Positions 53,158-64,000 of a DNA stretch of 64,000 nt are shown here, one piece after another. Position 1 is the stretch's first letter; every line of letters starts with the position of its first letter. Origin of the DNA: Aurifilum marmelostoma (lineage: Eukaryota > Ascomycota > Sordariomycetes > Diaporthales > Cryphonectriaceae); the NCBI GenBank assembly GCA_027559495.1, contig JAMXSV010000012.1, positions 248,001 to 312,000 on the forward strand. The letters run 5' to 3'. A model generated the notes under the pieces. That model ran no database searches and was not told the DNA's origin. It worked only from the letters and a program-made list of their open reading frames with translations. The position numbers were made by a program, and so were the translations under genes.

Positions 53158-54955
53158 ATGGCCGTTGAAGAAAGCAAGGCCGCCCAAGAGGCCGTTATGG
53201 CCGTCGACTCGGACCGGGACGAGACACTCAATCAGGATGAAGTCAACCAGGTTAACAACCCCAGATCCAAGGTCCCTCTGACCATGAAGATCATAGCCGT
53301 GGCTCTCGTCAGCTCGATCGGTTTCGGTTCCCACTGGAGCAGCGGTGTTACTGGGGCTATGAAAAGTACTCTGAAGAAGGTGAGAAAGTTTCGTGATAGG
53401 TTCAGGCTGAGGTTCGAATCTTACTGACGGGACAATCACCTTCAGGAACTCCATATCAACAATACTCAATACGCCGTTCTCGATGCCAGCGAGGATTTCA
53501 TGGTAACAGCCTTGATCCTGGTCAGTGGTCTGGTAACTGATAAAATTGGAGGTGCCGGTATGATTGACTCCCCTCTGTACAATACATGTTACCCTAGGTC
53601 AAGATAGTACTTGGAGTCCTAACTTGAAGGTTTCCTTTTCTTCTGCAGGCGCAATGTTGTACGGCAATGCCATCTTCTCTGTCGGTGCCATCCTGATCGC
53701 CGCCGCCACCCAAGTTCGAAGCTACAGGTTCATGATCTTTGGAACCATCGTCCAAGCCCTTGGGGATATCTCGACCCAGGTCGCCCAGTACAAAATCTTT
53801 TCTTCCTGGTTCGCACCGTCAAACGGATTCGCCTCGACCCTTGGCTTTGAGCTCGGCATCGGCAAGATCGGGTCCTTTATCGGCCAGGCCACAGCCAACA
53901 TCATCGCGACCAACCTCGGCGACTTTGCCTGGGTCTACTGGATGGCTGTTTTCATGAACCTCTTCACCAACCTCGCGACTCTTGTCTTTTACTTCTTCAA
54001 CAAGTGGTCTGAGAAGCGCTACGGCAACCTGCGCGACCCGGCGACCGGCGAGAAGCTCACCGAGAAGAGCAAGCGGTTCGACATCAAGAAGATGCTGGAG
54101 CTGCCGTGGCCCTTCTGGCTCGTCATCATGTTCTCGCTCTTCCAGACGTCGGCCGCCGTCGTCTTTTCCCAGAACGCCACTGAGCTGGCCGAGCAGCGCT
54201 TCAACGTCTCGGCCGTCACCGCAGGCTGGTACTCTGCGCTCTCTCAGTACATGGGATTCTTCTTTGTGCCACTGGTCGGCATATTCATCGATCTGCTGGG
54301 CCATCGCCTCAGCGTTATGCTGGTGTGCGGCTCCGGCATGCTTATTGCTATGTGTTTGGCAGCCTGGGGTCCGACAGTCAGTGGGACAGCAGCAAGTTTC
54401 GGTGTCTATGCAGTCGCATGTGAGTATCTACCCTGTTTACTTGAACCCCTTGAATATCATAGTACATGGGACTGCTGCTGACTGGGATATTATTCAAAAG
54501 TGAGTCTGGGTCCTACTGTCATTATTGATTCCATCCGCACATCCATGTGGTACCACGAGGTGTTTGGCTCAGCCTATGCTGTCAAGATTGCTGTCAACAA
54601 CAGCATGAATATCATCATCAGGATCATCACTGGTGTCATCCAGGATGCAGACGACAACAGCTATGACAGAGTCGTGATTGTCTATGTCTTCCTTACTGCT
54701 GCGTCTGTCGTGGTTGCTCTTGTCACCATCTCCCTGGGCTTTATCAAGCCCGACCTCGGAAGGCTTCAGTGGACCAGAAAGAAGAGAATCCAGAACGGCC
54801 ATGTCATTATCGAGTTGAAGGAAAGGTTTGAGCAGGAGGGACGTGGCAAGCGCAATAGGCTCATCAGCAAGAGCTGTTTCATTGCTGTGCTGGTGTTCAT
54901 TCTGGGGGCTTGGGCTGCATATTTCTGGGGTGTTGCCACTGGCCACAATGATTGA
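53158..54955 (+). CDS. Major facilitator superfamily transporter (MFSD1-like)
   Basis: Four exons: 53158-53379, 53446-53557, 53649-54419 and 54501-54955; all introns GT-AG and in phase, 519 residues. The N-terminus is about 40 polar residues, followed by 11-12 membrane helices. Visible blocks are SSIGFGSHWSSG (helix 1), LVTDKIGGAG (loop 2-3, the motif-A position), FMIFGTIVQALGDISTQVAQYKIFSSWF and GFELGIGKIGSFIGQATAN. The layout resembles MFSD1-type and related fungal MFS members rather than drug/H+ antiporters of the DHA families. A basic loop precedes the last helix, which ends WAAYFWGVATGHND. It may export or compartmentalise the product of the neighbouring enzymes, or be an unrelated lysosome/vacuole-type transporter; sequence alone does not decide. 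Confidence 0.85.
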
Positions 54956-55680
54956 GCTGCTTTTGGGCTCCTCTTTGCCTGGACTACCTGGCAGATTTTT
55001 TGATGCATTTATGTACAAAGGACCTCCTCTTTGCTCATACCATAATAATAATTGCACTTGAAGTGCCCATGTGCTTAAACGCCAGAAAAAAATTCCAACC
55101 AAATCTATCCCTGGGCATTTTAAAGTGATTGGTTTATGTCAAGACAGCCTATACAAGATTTTAATATGCTCTATACAGTATCTAGCTCGTAGACTCTTTT
55201 CTTTTTCTTTTTCTTTTTTTTAGCATTTCGATCTCTGCAATGAGATGAAGGGAAAAGATGGATGGGGAGTCGGCAGAGAACTCTCCACAAAGACAACGGC
55301 CAGTACTGTGTTGCTGTGTCAGGGTTAGGGGTATAGAAGCTTGCTCAGCCAGATTTCGGATGAGCCTCACTGGTCACGCATCAAGAACAGGATGTACTAT
55401 TTCTCTTCTATATTATAGATGCCATCCCTATTGACTCCCTTCCATATCATTGACAGAGCGAAAAGATAATTTGAGTTTATTGTCTTGGTGGGATCAGCAC
55501 TCTTGTGATCGAAGCTTTGTCTCCTCTTTCAGGCGTGTGCCCGCACCTTCTACTGCTGAAGAGGTCAAATTTTCCCTCCGGATGGTCCCTGCCTAAACAA
55601 CCTCCCCCCATCCACCAACAGCATCACCACTTATCCTTGTGCGGCCAGCTTCACACTTGTCTAATTCTGGCCATAACAAG
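54956..55680. other. Intergenic between transporter and translin
   Basis: 725 bases; contains a T-rich tract (55196-55222) and pyrimidine-rich leader before the translin ATG. No gene seen. Confidence 0.5.
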
Positions 55681-56642
55681 ATGTCGGGCATGATTGATCC
55701 CCAGATCTTTGAGCATCTCAAGACCAAGATCGATGAGGACACGCAGGCTCGAGATGAACTGACACAGATCGTCCAGAAGCTGGAACGAGACGTCTCATAC
55801 ACACAGGGTTTGCTCTCTCGAGTCCACTCAACACCCAGATCAGCTTGTGAGTCTACAACACATACACACACATTATAAGTGCATATTGATCTTGTGCTGA
55901 TGTTGATGGTCCGGCTTCCCAGATCCTGCTCTGCTGTCTCAAGTTGAGGCCTCCATCAAGTCTGAGCTTGAAAACATCTCAACCCTGAGCACTGCTGCAT
56001 CCAAGCACCCCTACTATAAGTATGACGCTTGGCCTCCCCTTTCCCACAAGACATGGCAAGGAGACATCATGGGCACCTGATCTTGAGAATCTGTAGGTTT
56101 TGCTGACTGGTCTCCTGTCAGATACAATGTCAAGTGGACTCGGGCGATCCAAGATGCAGTCCTCACAGTACTGCTGGACAGCTGGCTAGGCGGGAACCTG
56201 GTCCCTGAAGGCAAGCTTGGACGGTTGCTCACGCTTGAGGAGGTTGGAGAGCTCTTCAAAGGTATTTATATGCCCTTTTTCTTTCCCCTGTCAACTCTGC
56301 CTGTGGCATACAGCTAATACTCGGTCATCAATAGTGCCTGTGAACCTCAAAGATCGCGATGCCTTCCACGTCACCATCGAGGAGTATCTCCTGGCAGTCA
56401 CATCTCTGACAGATGAGCTGTCTCGTCTGGCTGTCAACTCTGTCACCCTGGGTGATCACGAGCTTGCTGTTAAGATCAGCAACTTTGTCAAAGATATCCA
56501 TGCCGGATTCCAGCTGCTCAACCTCAAGAATGACATTCTTCGCAAGAGGGTTGATGCTGTCAAGTACCATGTCAAGAAGGTTGAAGATGTTGTCTATGAC
56601 CTGTCACTACGAAATCTTATACCCAGCGCAACGACATCTTGA
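55681..56642 (+). CDS. tsn1: Translin
   Basis: Four exons: 55681-55846, 55923-56019, 56122-56261 and 56335-56642; all phases close, giving 236 residues, the usual translin length. All-helical family signatures are present: YYKYNVKWTRAIQDAV, VPVNLKDRDAFHVTIEEYL, LSRLAVNSVTLGDHELAVKI, FVKDIHAGFQLLNLKNDILRK and the C-terminal VKKVEDVVYDLSLRNLIP. Translin forms octamers binding single-stranded nucleic acid and, with TRAX, the C3PO ribonuclease that clears cut small-RNA strands (in Neurospora, tRNA 5' leader processing has been linked to it). The catalytic acids of C3PO sit on TRAX, not here. Confidence 0.95.
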
Positions 56643-57099
56643 TTGGGAGGGGGTTTTGGGTGTTCTCTAGCTCTGTGGTACAAGCAATGGCGCTGGGCTG
56701 GGCTGGGCTGGTCATGCAGTGAGACATGATGAGTCTGTCTCTCCTGTGCATTAGGGTTAGGCAAACAGGAAACATGTCAGCACATTGCTGTGCAGAACCA
56801 AAATGTACAACCTGAGAAAAAGATCATGTACTCAGAGCTCAGACACAAGACAGGCCTCTTGGAGTCAAAAGTTGTAATATTCTGCATTTACCTACATCGG
56901 ACCATCACTGCAAAAGGGTCTACATAGTAGCAGGGATCATCAGTACTGCCCCACTACATACCCCAGTCCATCTTGTCCATTACCTCACCAGTCTCTTCAA
57001 GGGTCGAGATCTATTTTTTTTGTCCCCTCCTTTCTGTTGACCGCTTGGATTCCTAATCCAGCCCTTCTTCGCTCTGCGTCCAAGGCTGATGAGGGCAAG
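56643..57099. other. Intergenic between translin and mitochondrial carrier
   Basis: 457 bases; 3' flank then a short promoter. A GGGCT repeat occurs near 56692-56711. Nothing else. Confidence 0.5.
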
Positions 57100-58148
57100 A
57101 TGTCGTCAGTGACGGAGAAGAAGCCGGCGACAGTCGAGAGCAAAAACTACAAAGGCTTCGTTGCGGGCGTCTTCTCCGGTATCGCAAAGCTATCCGGTCA
57201 GTACACCACAGCACAGCTTGGCTCGGTATCTTTGCAGCAAAAACATTCTCGAGACAAGGACTGGCAATTCAACAGCCAATGTGCTAACACACACGTATCA
57301 ACTGCACAGTGGGTCATCCCTTCGACACGATCAAGGTTCGCCTGCAGACCACCGACGCCGCCCGCTTCTCCGGCCCGCTCCAGTGCGTGCTCCAGACCGT
57401 CCGTAATGAAGGCCTCTACGGTCTCTACAAGGGCGCAACACCACCCCTGATCGGATGGATGTTCATGGACTCGGTCATGCTCGGCAGCTTGACCGTCTAC
57501 CGCCGCCTCCTCCGCGACAACATCTTCAACCCGCCCCTGCACCCTCTGCACGACCCCAACAAGCCCCTGCCCGTCCACGGCCACGGTCTGGCGGGGATCA
57601 TGGCCGGCGCGACCGTCTCCTTCATCGCCGCCCCCGTCGAGCACGTCAAGGCGCGCCTGCAGATCCAGTACGCCGCCAACAAGAGCGAGAGGCTGTACAG
57701 GGGGCCGATTGACTGCGTGAGCAAGATCTGGCGGGCCCACGGCATACGGGGCATATATCACGGGCTGTCGGCGACGCTGCTCTTCAGGTCCTTCTTCTTC
57801 TGCTGGTGGGGGAGTTATGACCTGTTCTCGCGCTGGATGACCAGGTCCACCGACCTGAGCAAGCCGGCCATCAACTTCTGGGCGGGCGGGCTGAGCGCGC
57901 AGGTCTTCTGGCTGACCAGCTACCCGAGCGATGTCGTCAAGCAGCGGATCATGACGGACCCCCTAGGTGGAGGGCTGGGGGACGGCACGAGACGGTTTCC
58001 CCGGTGGAGGGATGCTGCTGCGGCGGTCTACAAGGAGAGCGGGTGGAGGGGTTACTGGCGAGGGTTCTTGCCGTGCTTTCTGAGGGCGTTCCCGGCGAAT
58101 GCGATGGCTCTTGTAGCATTTGAGGGGGTTATGAGGGTCTTGCCGTGA
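57100..58148 (+). CDS. Mitochondrial carrier family protein
   Basis: Two exons, 57100-57196 and 57310-58148; intron 57197-57309, phase 1; 311 residues. Three repeats each carry the P-x-[DE]-x-x-[KR] signature: PFDTIK, PVEHVK and PSDVVK, with six membrane helices. The contact-site residues and the GHPFDTIKVRLQTTD opening place it near the carnitine/acylcarnitine and YMC1/ornithine group; fungal members with the FRSFFFCWWGSYD and FLRAFPANAMALVAFEGV blocks are of uncertain substrate. It sits in the inner mitochondrial membrane. The ATG at 57100 is preferred since upstream sequence is pyrimidine-rich leader. Confidence 0.92.
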
Positions 58149-58547
58149 TTAGCTGCACAGCAGCATTAGAGAGGAATGGATGTTTCAAGGAGTATCAGGC
58201 TTGGATGGGCGGGCGGCTTTCTCATGGACAATGTATAGAGGCACGGGCACATTGATACCCAGAGACTTTTCACACTTAAGCATAGACGTAGAGCGGTTTC
58301 CCCGCTAGCATAAATCATGGACGCAACATAGATGGTATTGTTCTCTCTAGCCAGGCCAGACAAGACCGTCCTCCATGCGCTATCCATCATGCGAGGACCG
58401 GTTCTGCGTTGACAGGTTTCCAAGTCCCGCATGCTCGACCACTTTTTTTTCAATTCCACCAGCGGCCATCCTCTCCATCGAGAAGTTACGCCGTCGCAGT
58501 TCTATCGAGAAAGTGTCCGAAGGGCGAAAACCGTTAGGGTGATCCGC
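58149..58547. other. Convergent region carrier / rpl22
   Basis: 399 bases of 3' flank; nothing recognised. Confidence 0.5.
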
Positions 58548-59134
58548 TTACTCGTCGTCCTCATCGGCCTCGTCGTTGACGACGTTGAAGAACTTGAGCT
58601 CGTAGACACCCTTGGAGGTGGAGACGACGCGGAGCCAGTCACGGAGCTGCATCTTCTTGAGGAACTTCTTGGTCCTGTAATTTCAATTGCCGATCAGCAT
58701 GCTGTTCCCGTGCTGCCAGTTTTTTGGAAGGCGCCGACTATGCCCTGGCAGCGGGGTGGGTGGGTATATCTTCTTACAGGTACTTGAGGTAGCGACCAGA
58801 CAGCTCGTTGTGAGCAATGATCTCGATCTTGCCGTCGCCCTGCTGGGAGATCTGGATGGTGTCGCCCAGGTTACCGACGCGACCCTCAACTTTGATCTTC
58901 TCGTTCAGGAACTTCTCGAAGGCGGAGACATCGAAGATCTTGTCGCTGGCAGGCTGCGAGGCGTTGATGATGAACTTCTTGGTGGTCTTGCCGGACCTGC
59001 CCTTCTTCTGTGATTTTTGCAAAAAAAGTTTGACCTTAGCCTACTGCTTCACGCCATGATCTCTGCGGCCCTGGCCGGGGGGAGACTGGGCCAGCAGCAA
59101 AGCGGTGTCAAATACATACCGTTTGGGGAGCCAT
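58548..59134 (-). CDS. rpl22: 60S ribosomal protein L22
   Basis: Three exons, 59134-59120, 59007-58778 and 58674-58548; phases 0 and 2 close to give 123 residues. Exon 1 encodes only MAPQT, a split near the start that is common in fungal ribosomal protein genes. The eL22 fold is evident: KFIINASQPASDKIFDVSAF, EKIKVEGRVGNLG, EIIAHNELSGRYLKYLTKKF, LRDWLRVVSTSKGVYELKFF, with an acidic tail EADEDDE. It is a structural protein of the large subunit in the cytosol. Divergent from PMP3 across 1.8 kb. Confidence 0.97.
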
Positions 59135-60968
59135 TTTGATTTTTGAAGTGTGAGGGAAGAGGACGCAAAGAGGTCGGATATCCTGCGCCGCGTGGTGGTT
59201 TGGTGGTGGGAGTGGTGGTGTGGAGTGAGAAGAGCAATTTGGTCGTTCCGCGATGTCGAACCCATTCAAACAAAATTTCTGCTGGACAGGCTAGTATGAC
59301 TGCAATGGGTCTTGGCCCATGAGACGAGTGGGTCGAAGCGCGATAAGGGTTGAAATTGAACTGATAAGTCCGAAACCCAGCCGGGCCGCCAGCCACGCCC
59401 GCCAGCTGGCAGACTGGACAGTGAGTGTAGTCCCTGGCATCATGCTTAATCATCATGACCGCGATACTATATTACATATCAAGAGGCGAAGACTTCCGTG
59501 TTTGCCAGTCCATGATCACGAAATTGCAGGATATGCAGATCTCACAGAAGCATTCGGAGGCAGCCTGACAAGTCATGTTCGAGGGTCTATAGTCTTCCAG
59601 AGCTTTTTGCCTCGCGCCACAATGGACGGCTGTTCTCGGGGATCGCTGATCGCTATCAACCTGCAGCAGCAAAGCGGCATCATTCGTGCCAAGGTGCATC
59701 TGAGTATCACCGCCACAGGTGGGAGGCCTGCGCCACTGATCATTAGCCACAGATGTGCTTCTACCCTGGCTTCTTCATTTCTCAGTGGGTCATGCGGAGC
59801 CGTTCCCGAGCTGATCCTGTTGTCAGTCTGTCGGCACATAGCATAGCACCAGGAGGATCAGCACCTCCACTAAATTACGGGGATGCTCTCAGGCGCGAAC
59901 TGCTGATGACGTATGAAAAGCTTCCAGATATGTTTTGCTGCGACGACTGACCGACCACCGACCATCTTGCCCTGCTGCATTGACGGGATCTTCCGCGGAA
60001 TCCAGCGCTCCATCGACAAAACACTTGGAAACAGATGAGGAGCAGGAGGATGCTCAAGCGAGATGCAATTAATTGCCTGGTCAAGCAGGGAGTGGAATAC
60101 AAGCGTGCCGAAGGAACAGGAAACGCGCAGCAGTGTGGCAGTGCCGTAAAAGCGAGAGCTGCGGTGGCCGGAGGGGATTCTAAGGCGGCTCGACTGGCCT
60201 GCCAGAGCAAGGTCCATCCAGCTTTTGGTGCCATGAGAAGCGGCCCAGAAGCGTAGCGCTTGAGCTTGTGGCTGGCGGGCTCATTCCAAAAAACAAGTAG
60301 GCTGGCTGGGCTGGCTAGGCGACAGGCAAGGTTTCACTTCTCTTTCTGCACGCCCAAAGCATCAGTAGGTACTACTTGAGCACCGTGTACTCACCATGTA
60401 TATGTTGTTCAGTATCAAGGTCCTCGTTGATGTTGTACACGGCGTAATTCGACAGGTAATGACATTCTGAAGCGGCGGATGCAATGGCATTACATAAAGT
60501 CCCCACTCAAAACATGGTCAGGCCTCAAGGTTACAGTTTTGCAAGATCGCATTGGACGGCAGCCTTACACGATGCGGGAGGACGAAACTGGGCAGGGCAA
60601 CGCAGCGACGAACAAGCAACCATGCCATGCAGGCCTTTGGCGCCAATGATCGGGCCACCGTGGGCTATGACGCACGCCTTTTACTTGTGCCAAGTCCCAA
60701 CCCTGCCGGCCTTGCCTGGGTGGGTGTCCAGGTGATGAAGCTTGTTTGCGCCCGTCACCACCGCCAATCTTTTTCTCATGCTGATGCAATCGGGTCCTTC
60801 TTCTATTTAAGTCCTTGTCCCGCCCAAGCTGTGTACATTTCCTGAACTTCTTGCCGTAAACACCGATCCTGCCTACTACTAGACAATAACACGCCCGACA
60901 TATCTACAAAGCAACATCAATTGATCAACCCTCAATCTTTCAGCCGATCAACCCGTTAAACTGCCATC
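59135..60968. promoter_or_regulatory. Divergent upstream region rpl22 / pmp3
   Basis: 1.83 kb between two highly expressed genes. Open frames here (for example 59319-59846) have no recognisable domain. The last 130 bases before PMP3 are A/C-rich and look like a leader. Confidence 0.45.
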
Positions 60969-61396
60969 ATGCCTTTCACCGCCAGGTAAACACAACCCAA
61001 TCCCATCCCTACGCCCGTACCTCCGCTGTATTCACCTATTCTCCCCTCTGGGGCCGTTTTCTTCCTCCACTACGGTTCTCCCCTTTCTCCTGATGGTCAA
61101 GGCTCTAACTAGAAGACTTGTGTGAAATAGCGATATCTGCAAGATCATTCTTGCCATTATCCTCCCACCTCTTGGTGTCTACTTCGAGCGCCAATGTGGT
61201 GCTGACCTGCTCATCAACATCCTGCTCACCATCCTGGGTTACATCCCTGGTATCATCCACGCCCTGTATGTTATTCTCCTCACCCCCCCCCCTCTCCTGG
61301 CGATAGCAGAGCTTTCATCAGTGGACAAGACGAGCTGACATGAACACTACTCTTTGTTTCTCAAAAAAAAAAAGCTACATTATTCTCAAGTATTAA
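60969..61396 (+). CDS. pmp3: PMP3 / UPF0057 plasma membrane proteolipid
   Basis: Three exons, 60969-60985, 61131-61265 and 61375-61396, give 57 residues; too short and too split to appear as one open frame. The protein is two membrane helices: SDICKIILAIILPPLGVYFE, then CGADLLINILLTILGYIPGI and IHALYIILKY. The ILPPLGV and GYIPGIIHA motifs are diagnostic of the PMP3 family. PMP3 is a plasma-membrane proteolipid that influences membrane potential and tolerance to Na+ and other cations. The last intron ends in an A11 tract followed by G. The 5' leader is A/C-rich, in keeping with high expression. Confidence 0.95.
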
Positions 61397-62325
61397 GCGC
61401 CTGGATGGCGCACCCGCAAGCCGCTCAGACCTTTCGACCGGGCCTAGTCGGCCAATGCCACTCCTCATCAGACATCCTTGTTTTCTAAAGCTGCCGGATG
61501 GAGTTTCGATTGTCTCACACCGACGGAAAAACATCAACCAGCCACCAGTTTCCACCGTGCACTGCCCTCAATAAGCGGGGCTTGAGCGCAACACTGTCAA
61601 TGGTCGCATTCTGTCCACGAACTCCTCGACAACCAAAGAAGCCATGGATCGATTAGTGGGGCGGAGGCCATGAACCGGCAATTATTCACGAGAGAACATG
61701 ACGAGGTATTTTGCTGCAACGTCTGTTCTATAATGACGGGCTGTTTGGAGGAAACTGCGCGGGGCGTCTGGTTCGCTTCCTCGCGACGATGATGCAGTCT
61801 GGTTTACAGCATATTGCGGTCTCCCTTCCTTTGTTCTAATTTCTTTTTGTCACTGTCGATGGTCCAGCTGGACGGTGGTTCAGGTTACGGAGACTTAGTA
61901 ATGATACGATACCCTTTTACACCCTCGAAATGAATAAAACCTCCTCTCTGGATTGATCTACTACTGGAAATTGCTCCTCTTCATTTCCGCAGACAGTCGC
62001 TAATCAATTCGAAGGCGGATGGAACTCCGTTCATTGGCCGACGTCGGAATTTGTCGCACCCCGTGATGTCACGCAGCGTTCCCCTGGTCCAGGCGCTGAG
62101 CGCCATAGTTCCGCAGAATTTCAAGCCCCCGATATTCGTGGTGGAAATAGTGATTTACAAAAACATCGTCGCCATTACTTGTGAGATCACTATGGAAACC
62201 ACCTGGCAAAGGGCAGTGAACCAGTGCTTCTAATTGATGCAAATTGGAGAAGCTGTAGTAGGGATTATTTATCCAGTATAGGGTTAAATCGAGACTGCAC
62301 AGCAGATCTGACATGCTGGATGCTC
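61397..62325. other. Convergent region pmp3 / GTPase
   Basis: 929 bases of 3' flank; scattered short frames without domains. Nothing recognised. Confidence 0.5.
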
Positions 62326-63790
62326 CTATGCCCTTCCCACCTTGAACGATAGAATCTGCGAAGAGTGTCAGTAGTCAATATACCAAAGAAAGGCAAATGC
62401 ACTCAGCGGACTCACATCGTTTTTCCCCACGGCTACAACGTCATCCTCAGAAACTCTCATGCCACCAGCACCTTCTATATATGCTATCGGAGCATCGCCC
62501 ATGACCTTTCTTGCCACGTCGGCAACGGTGCTGTTCTTCTTCACCAAGACACAATCCCTAAAGACGTGTTTCGATTCAGCCGCCCCGGAACTGAACGTCG
62601 TCGTATTCCGAACGGGGAATACGGGCACCAATCCCAGAATCTCAGCAGCCTTAGCCAGCACCTGTACCACTCCCGTCGAGCCGAAGCGGTAGAGGACCAT
62701 GTCCTTGAGGTTTTCTATCCGCGCCCGATTCTTCTCGTCCAACTCTTTCAAGCCCCCGCCGTCTGGATCCCCGTCGGCGATGAGGTCCTCCCGTGTGTCA
62801 ACAAACTCGCTGCCTTCCGTATATTTGATGTACCCTTGCTTGGCGAGCTTCCTGAGAAAGATCTCGGAGATGGCACTGCACAGCACTATTGTGTTTGGAT
62901 CCTGCATCTTTGCGATCCGGGAGATGTTGGCATCGGAGTCCGGGTGGTCGATCTTGTTGAGTGCGATGACGGTAGGGAACTTCTCGTCCGTGAAGGCGTT
63001 TACGACTCTGTCGATGGTCTCGTCGTCCCAGGTCTCGAGGGGCTCCTTGAGGTTTATCCTGTCGAGCGTCCGCGCGACAACCTTGGCCGTGCTCCCGTAG
63101 CCCGAAAATTGGTTCTGAAGCGTCTCCACAGCCGTAGCCTTGACCGCGACGTGTCTCCTCCGGATGCTTCCCCAGCGCTCCATCAGATTACCCCGTATCC
63201 AGGCCACGATCTCGCTGCGCAGCCAGGCGATGTCGACGCTCGGGTCGTAGCCCCGCGTGTTCTTCCCCTCCGCGTCCGTCGTCCCGCTCACGTCCACCAC
63301 ATGTATCAAGGCGTCGGCGTGGCGGAGGTCGTCGAGGAATTTATTGCCAAGGCCTTTTCCCTGGTGGGCGCCTGGGACGAGACCAGCGACGTCGAGGAGC
63401 TCGATAGGGACACTACGCTTGCCATCTTCGCAGGACCCGTAGTTGGGCCTGCAGCGGTCGGAAACATTGTGGCGCTTGCAAGCACAGTCGATCTGAAGGT
63501 AGCCTATGGCTCGTTGCGGGTCGATGGTGGTGAATCTGTTTGAACAACAATACAAGGCGCTGTCAGTCGGAGGGCTGAATATAGCGAGGAGTAGTCATCA
63601 AGAAAGGATGTGCGCATACGGAAAGTTCCCTGCCGCTTCCAATCAGCTCGCAGTCCCTCAGACCAAGAGGGGGATAAGGATCAGATCATGACGGACCAAC
63701 TTTTGATGTGGCATCTGTGAGCGAATTCAAGGTGGAGGATTTGCCAGCGCTGGGCTTCCCAACCAGACCTATTAAAGGATCGCGAGGCAT
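62326..63790 (-). CDS. Obg-family GTPase with TGS-like C-terminus (YGR210C-like)
   Basis: Four exons: 63790-63697, 63629-63620, 63535-62416 and 62355-62326; all phases close, 417 residues. Exon 2 is only 10 bases and completes the switch I opening GNFPFTTIDP. GTPase motifs: G1 GLVGKPSAGKSS, G3 DVAGLVPGAHQGKG, G4 ALNKID, and a G5-like CSA. After the G domain come a helical insert and a TGS-like end (VFRDCVLVKKNSTVADVA, then GMRVSEDDVVAVGKND). The last exon encodes ILSFKVGRA. The D-V-A-G-L-V-P-G and the long CKRHNVSDRCRPNYG insert match the archaeal/fungal YGR210C branch rather than OLA1/YchF. The yeast protein is cytosolic and poorly studied; ribosome association is likely by family. Confidence 0.92.
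63620..63629 (-). other. 10-base micro-exon of the GTPase gene
   Basis: Flanked by CAG and GTATGC. It supplies the bases for G-N-F-P between KVG and FTTID; without it the switch I motif is broken and the frame shifts. Confidence 0.8.
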
Positions 63791-63860
63791 TCTGCGTAAT
63801 CACTTCAAGGGTGGTTGTCGATCGTGGGCGAAAGTCGTGACTGGGGGGGGATAATTTGGT

Positions 63861-63896
63861 GCTGGTGGTTGTGGTGTGGTGTGGTGTGGTGTGGTG
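63861..63896. repeat. GTGGT-type repeat in the GTPase upstream region
   Basis: Imperfect (GGTGT)n run about 70-105 bases upstream of the GTPase ATG. Confidence 0.7.
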
Positions 63897-64000
63897 GAAA
63901 GAAAATAAACTTCTTCCCCTCCAAAACGCCCTCTACCATGGAGGGGTAGCTCCGAATTAGGAATCGATTAGCACATGCTGTCAAGTGGCAGGGTGCTGTA

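Noticed and set aside
53411..53420. GGTTCGAATC resembling a tRNA B box
   Set aside because: Lies in intron 1 of the transporter with no matching A box, acceptor stem or anticodon arm.
42203..54955. Conventional PKS/NRPS cluster
   Set aside because: No ketosynthase, adenylation, condensation, terpene synthase or prenyltransferase motif is present in any frame of the window.
56753..56763. TTAGGGTTAGG, telomere-like
   Set aside because: Less than two repeat units in an internal intergenic region; no evidence of a telomere or subtelomere junction.
62365..63543. 392-codon plus-strand frame across the GTPase
   Set aside because: Antisense shadow of the GTPase exon; the minus strand has all GTPase motifs.
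1..64000. CRISPR arrays, bacterial operons, insertion sequences
   Set aside because: Intron-rich eukaryotic gene structure throughout; no regularly spaced repeats, transposase or integrase motifs seen.

Overview
The window is nuclear DNA of a filamentous ascomycete, most likely a sordariomycete. Evidence: short GT-AG introns (mostly 57-110 bases) with CTAAC/CTGAC-like branch sites; HET-domain, DUF1996 and Zn(II)2Cys6 genes typical of Pezizomycotina; and core proteins (ERG4, VMA3, SNU13, REX3, PHB1, QCR8, RPL22, PMP3) that read as their fungal orthologues. I find 25 protein-coding genes, most with exon structures that close in frame. No rRNA, tRNA, CRISPR array or intact transposon was seen.

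Left part (1-19 kb) is accessory. It holds a HET-domain gene cut by the window edge with a C-terminal membrane domain, a Zn2Cys6 regulator, an OST-alpha/TMEM184-type membrane protein, a second HET-domain gene, a CorA-like membrane protein, a short-chain dehydrogenase lacking the usual catalytic lysine, and a secreted DUF1996 protein. Middle part (20.9-41.8 kb) is core: sterol C-24(28) reductase, V-ATPase subunit c divergent from SNU13, a 4.7-kb gene-poor stretch rich in simple repeats, a minimal AN1 zinc-finger protein, a DUF676 lipase divergent from the RNA exonuclease REX3, and prohibitin-1 divergent from complex III subunit QCR8.

From 42.2 to 55.0 kb lies a second accessory block: a Baeyer-Villiger monooxygenase divergent from a class C beta-lactamase-fold hydrolase/acyltransferase, a bicovalent-FAD berberine-bridge-type oxidase, a fungal amidoligase and an MFS transporter. 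No PKS, NRPS or terpene synthase is in view. It looks like a small tailoring/transport cluster and is my best candidate for an undescribed system. The right end returns to core genes: translin, a mitochondrial carrier, RPL22, PMP3 and a YGR210C-like Obg-family GTPase.

Four accessory genes (first HET, Zn2Cys6 factor, monooxygenase, berberine-bridge oxidase) are each broken by a single-base indel in a C/G run of 5-6 while the rest of the gene stays intact. This is either homopolymer error in the assembly or very recent decay. None of the 13 core genes has such a break. Residue numbers for broken genes refer to the conceptual reading frame.
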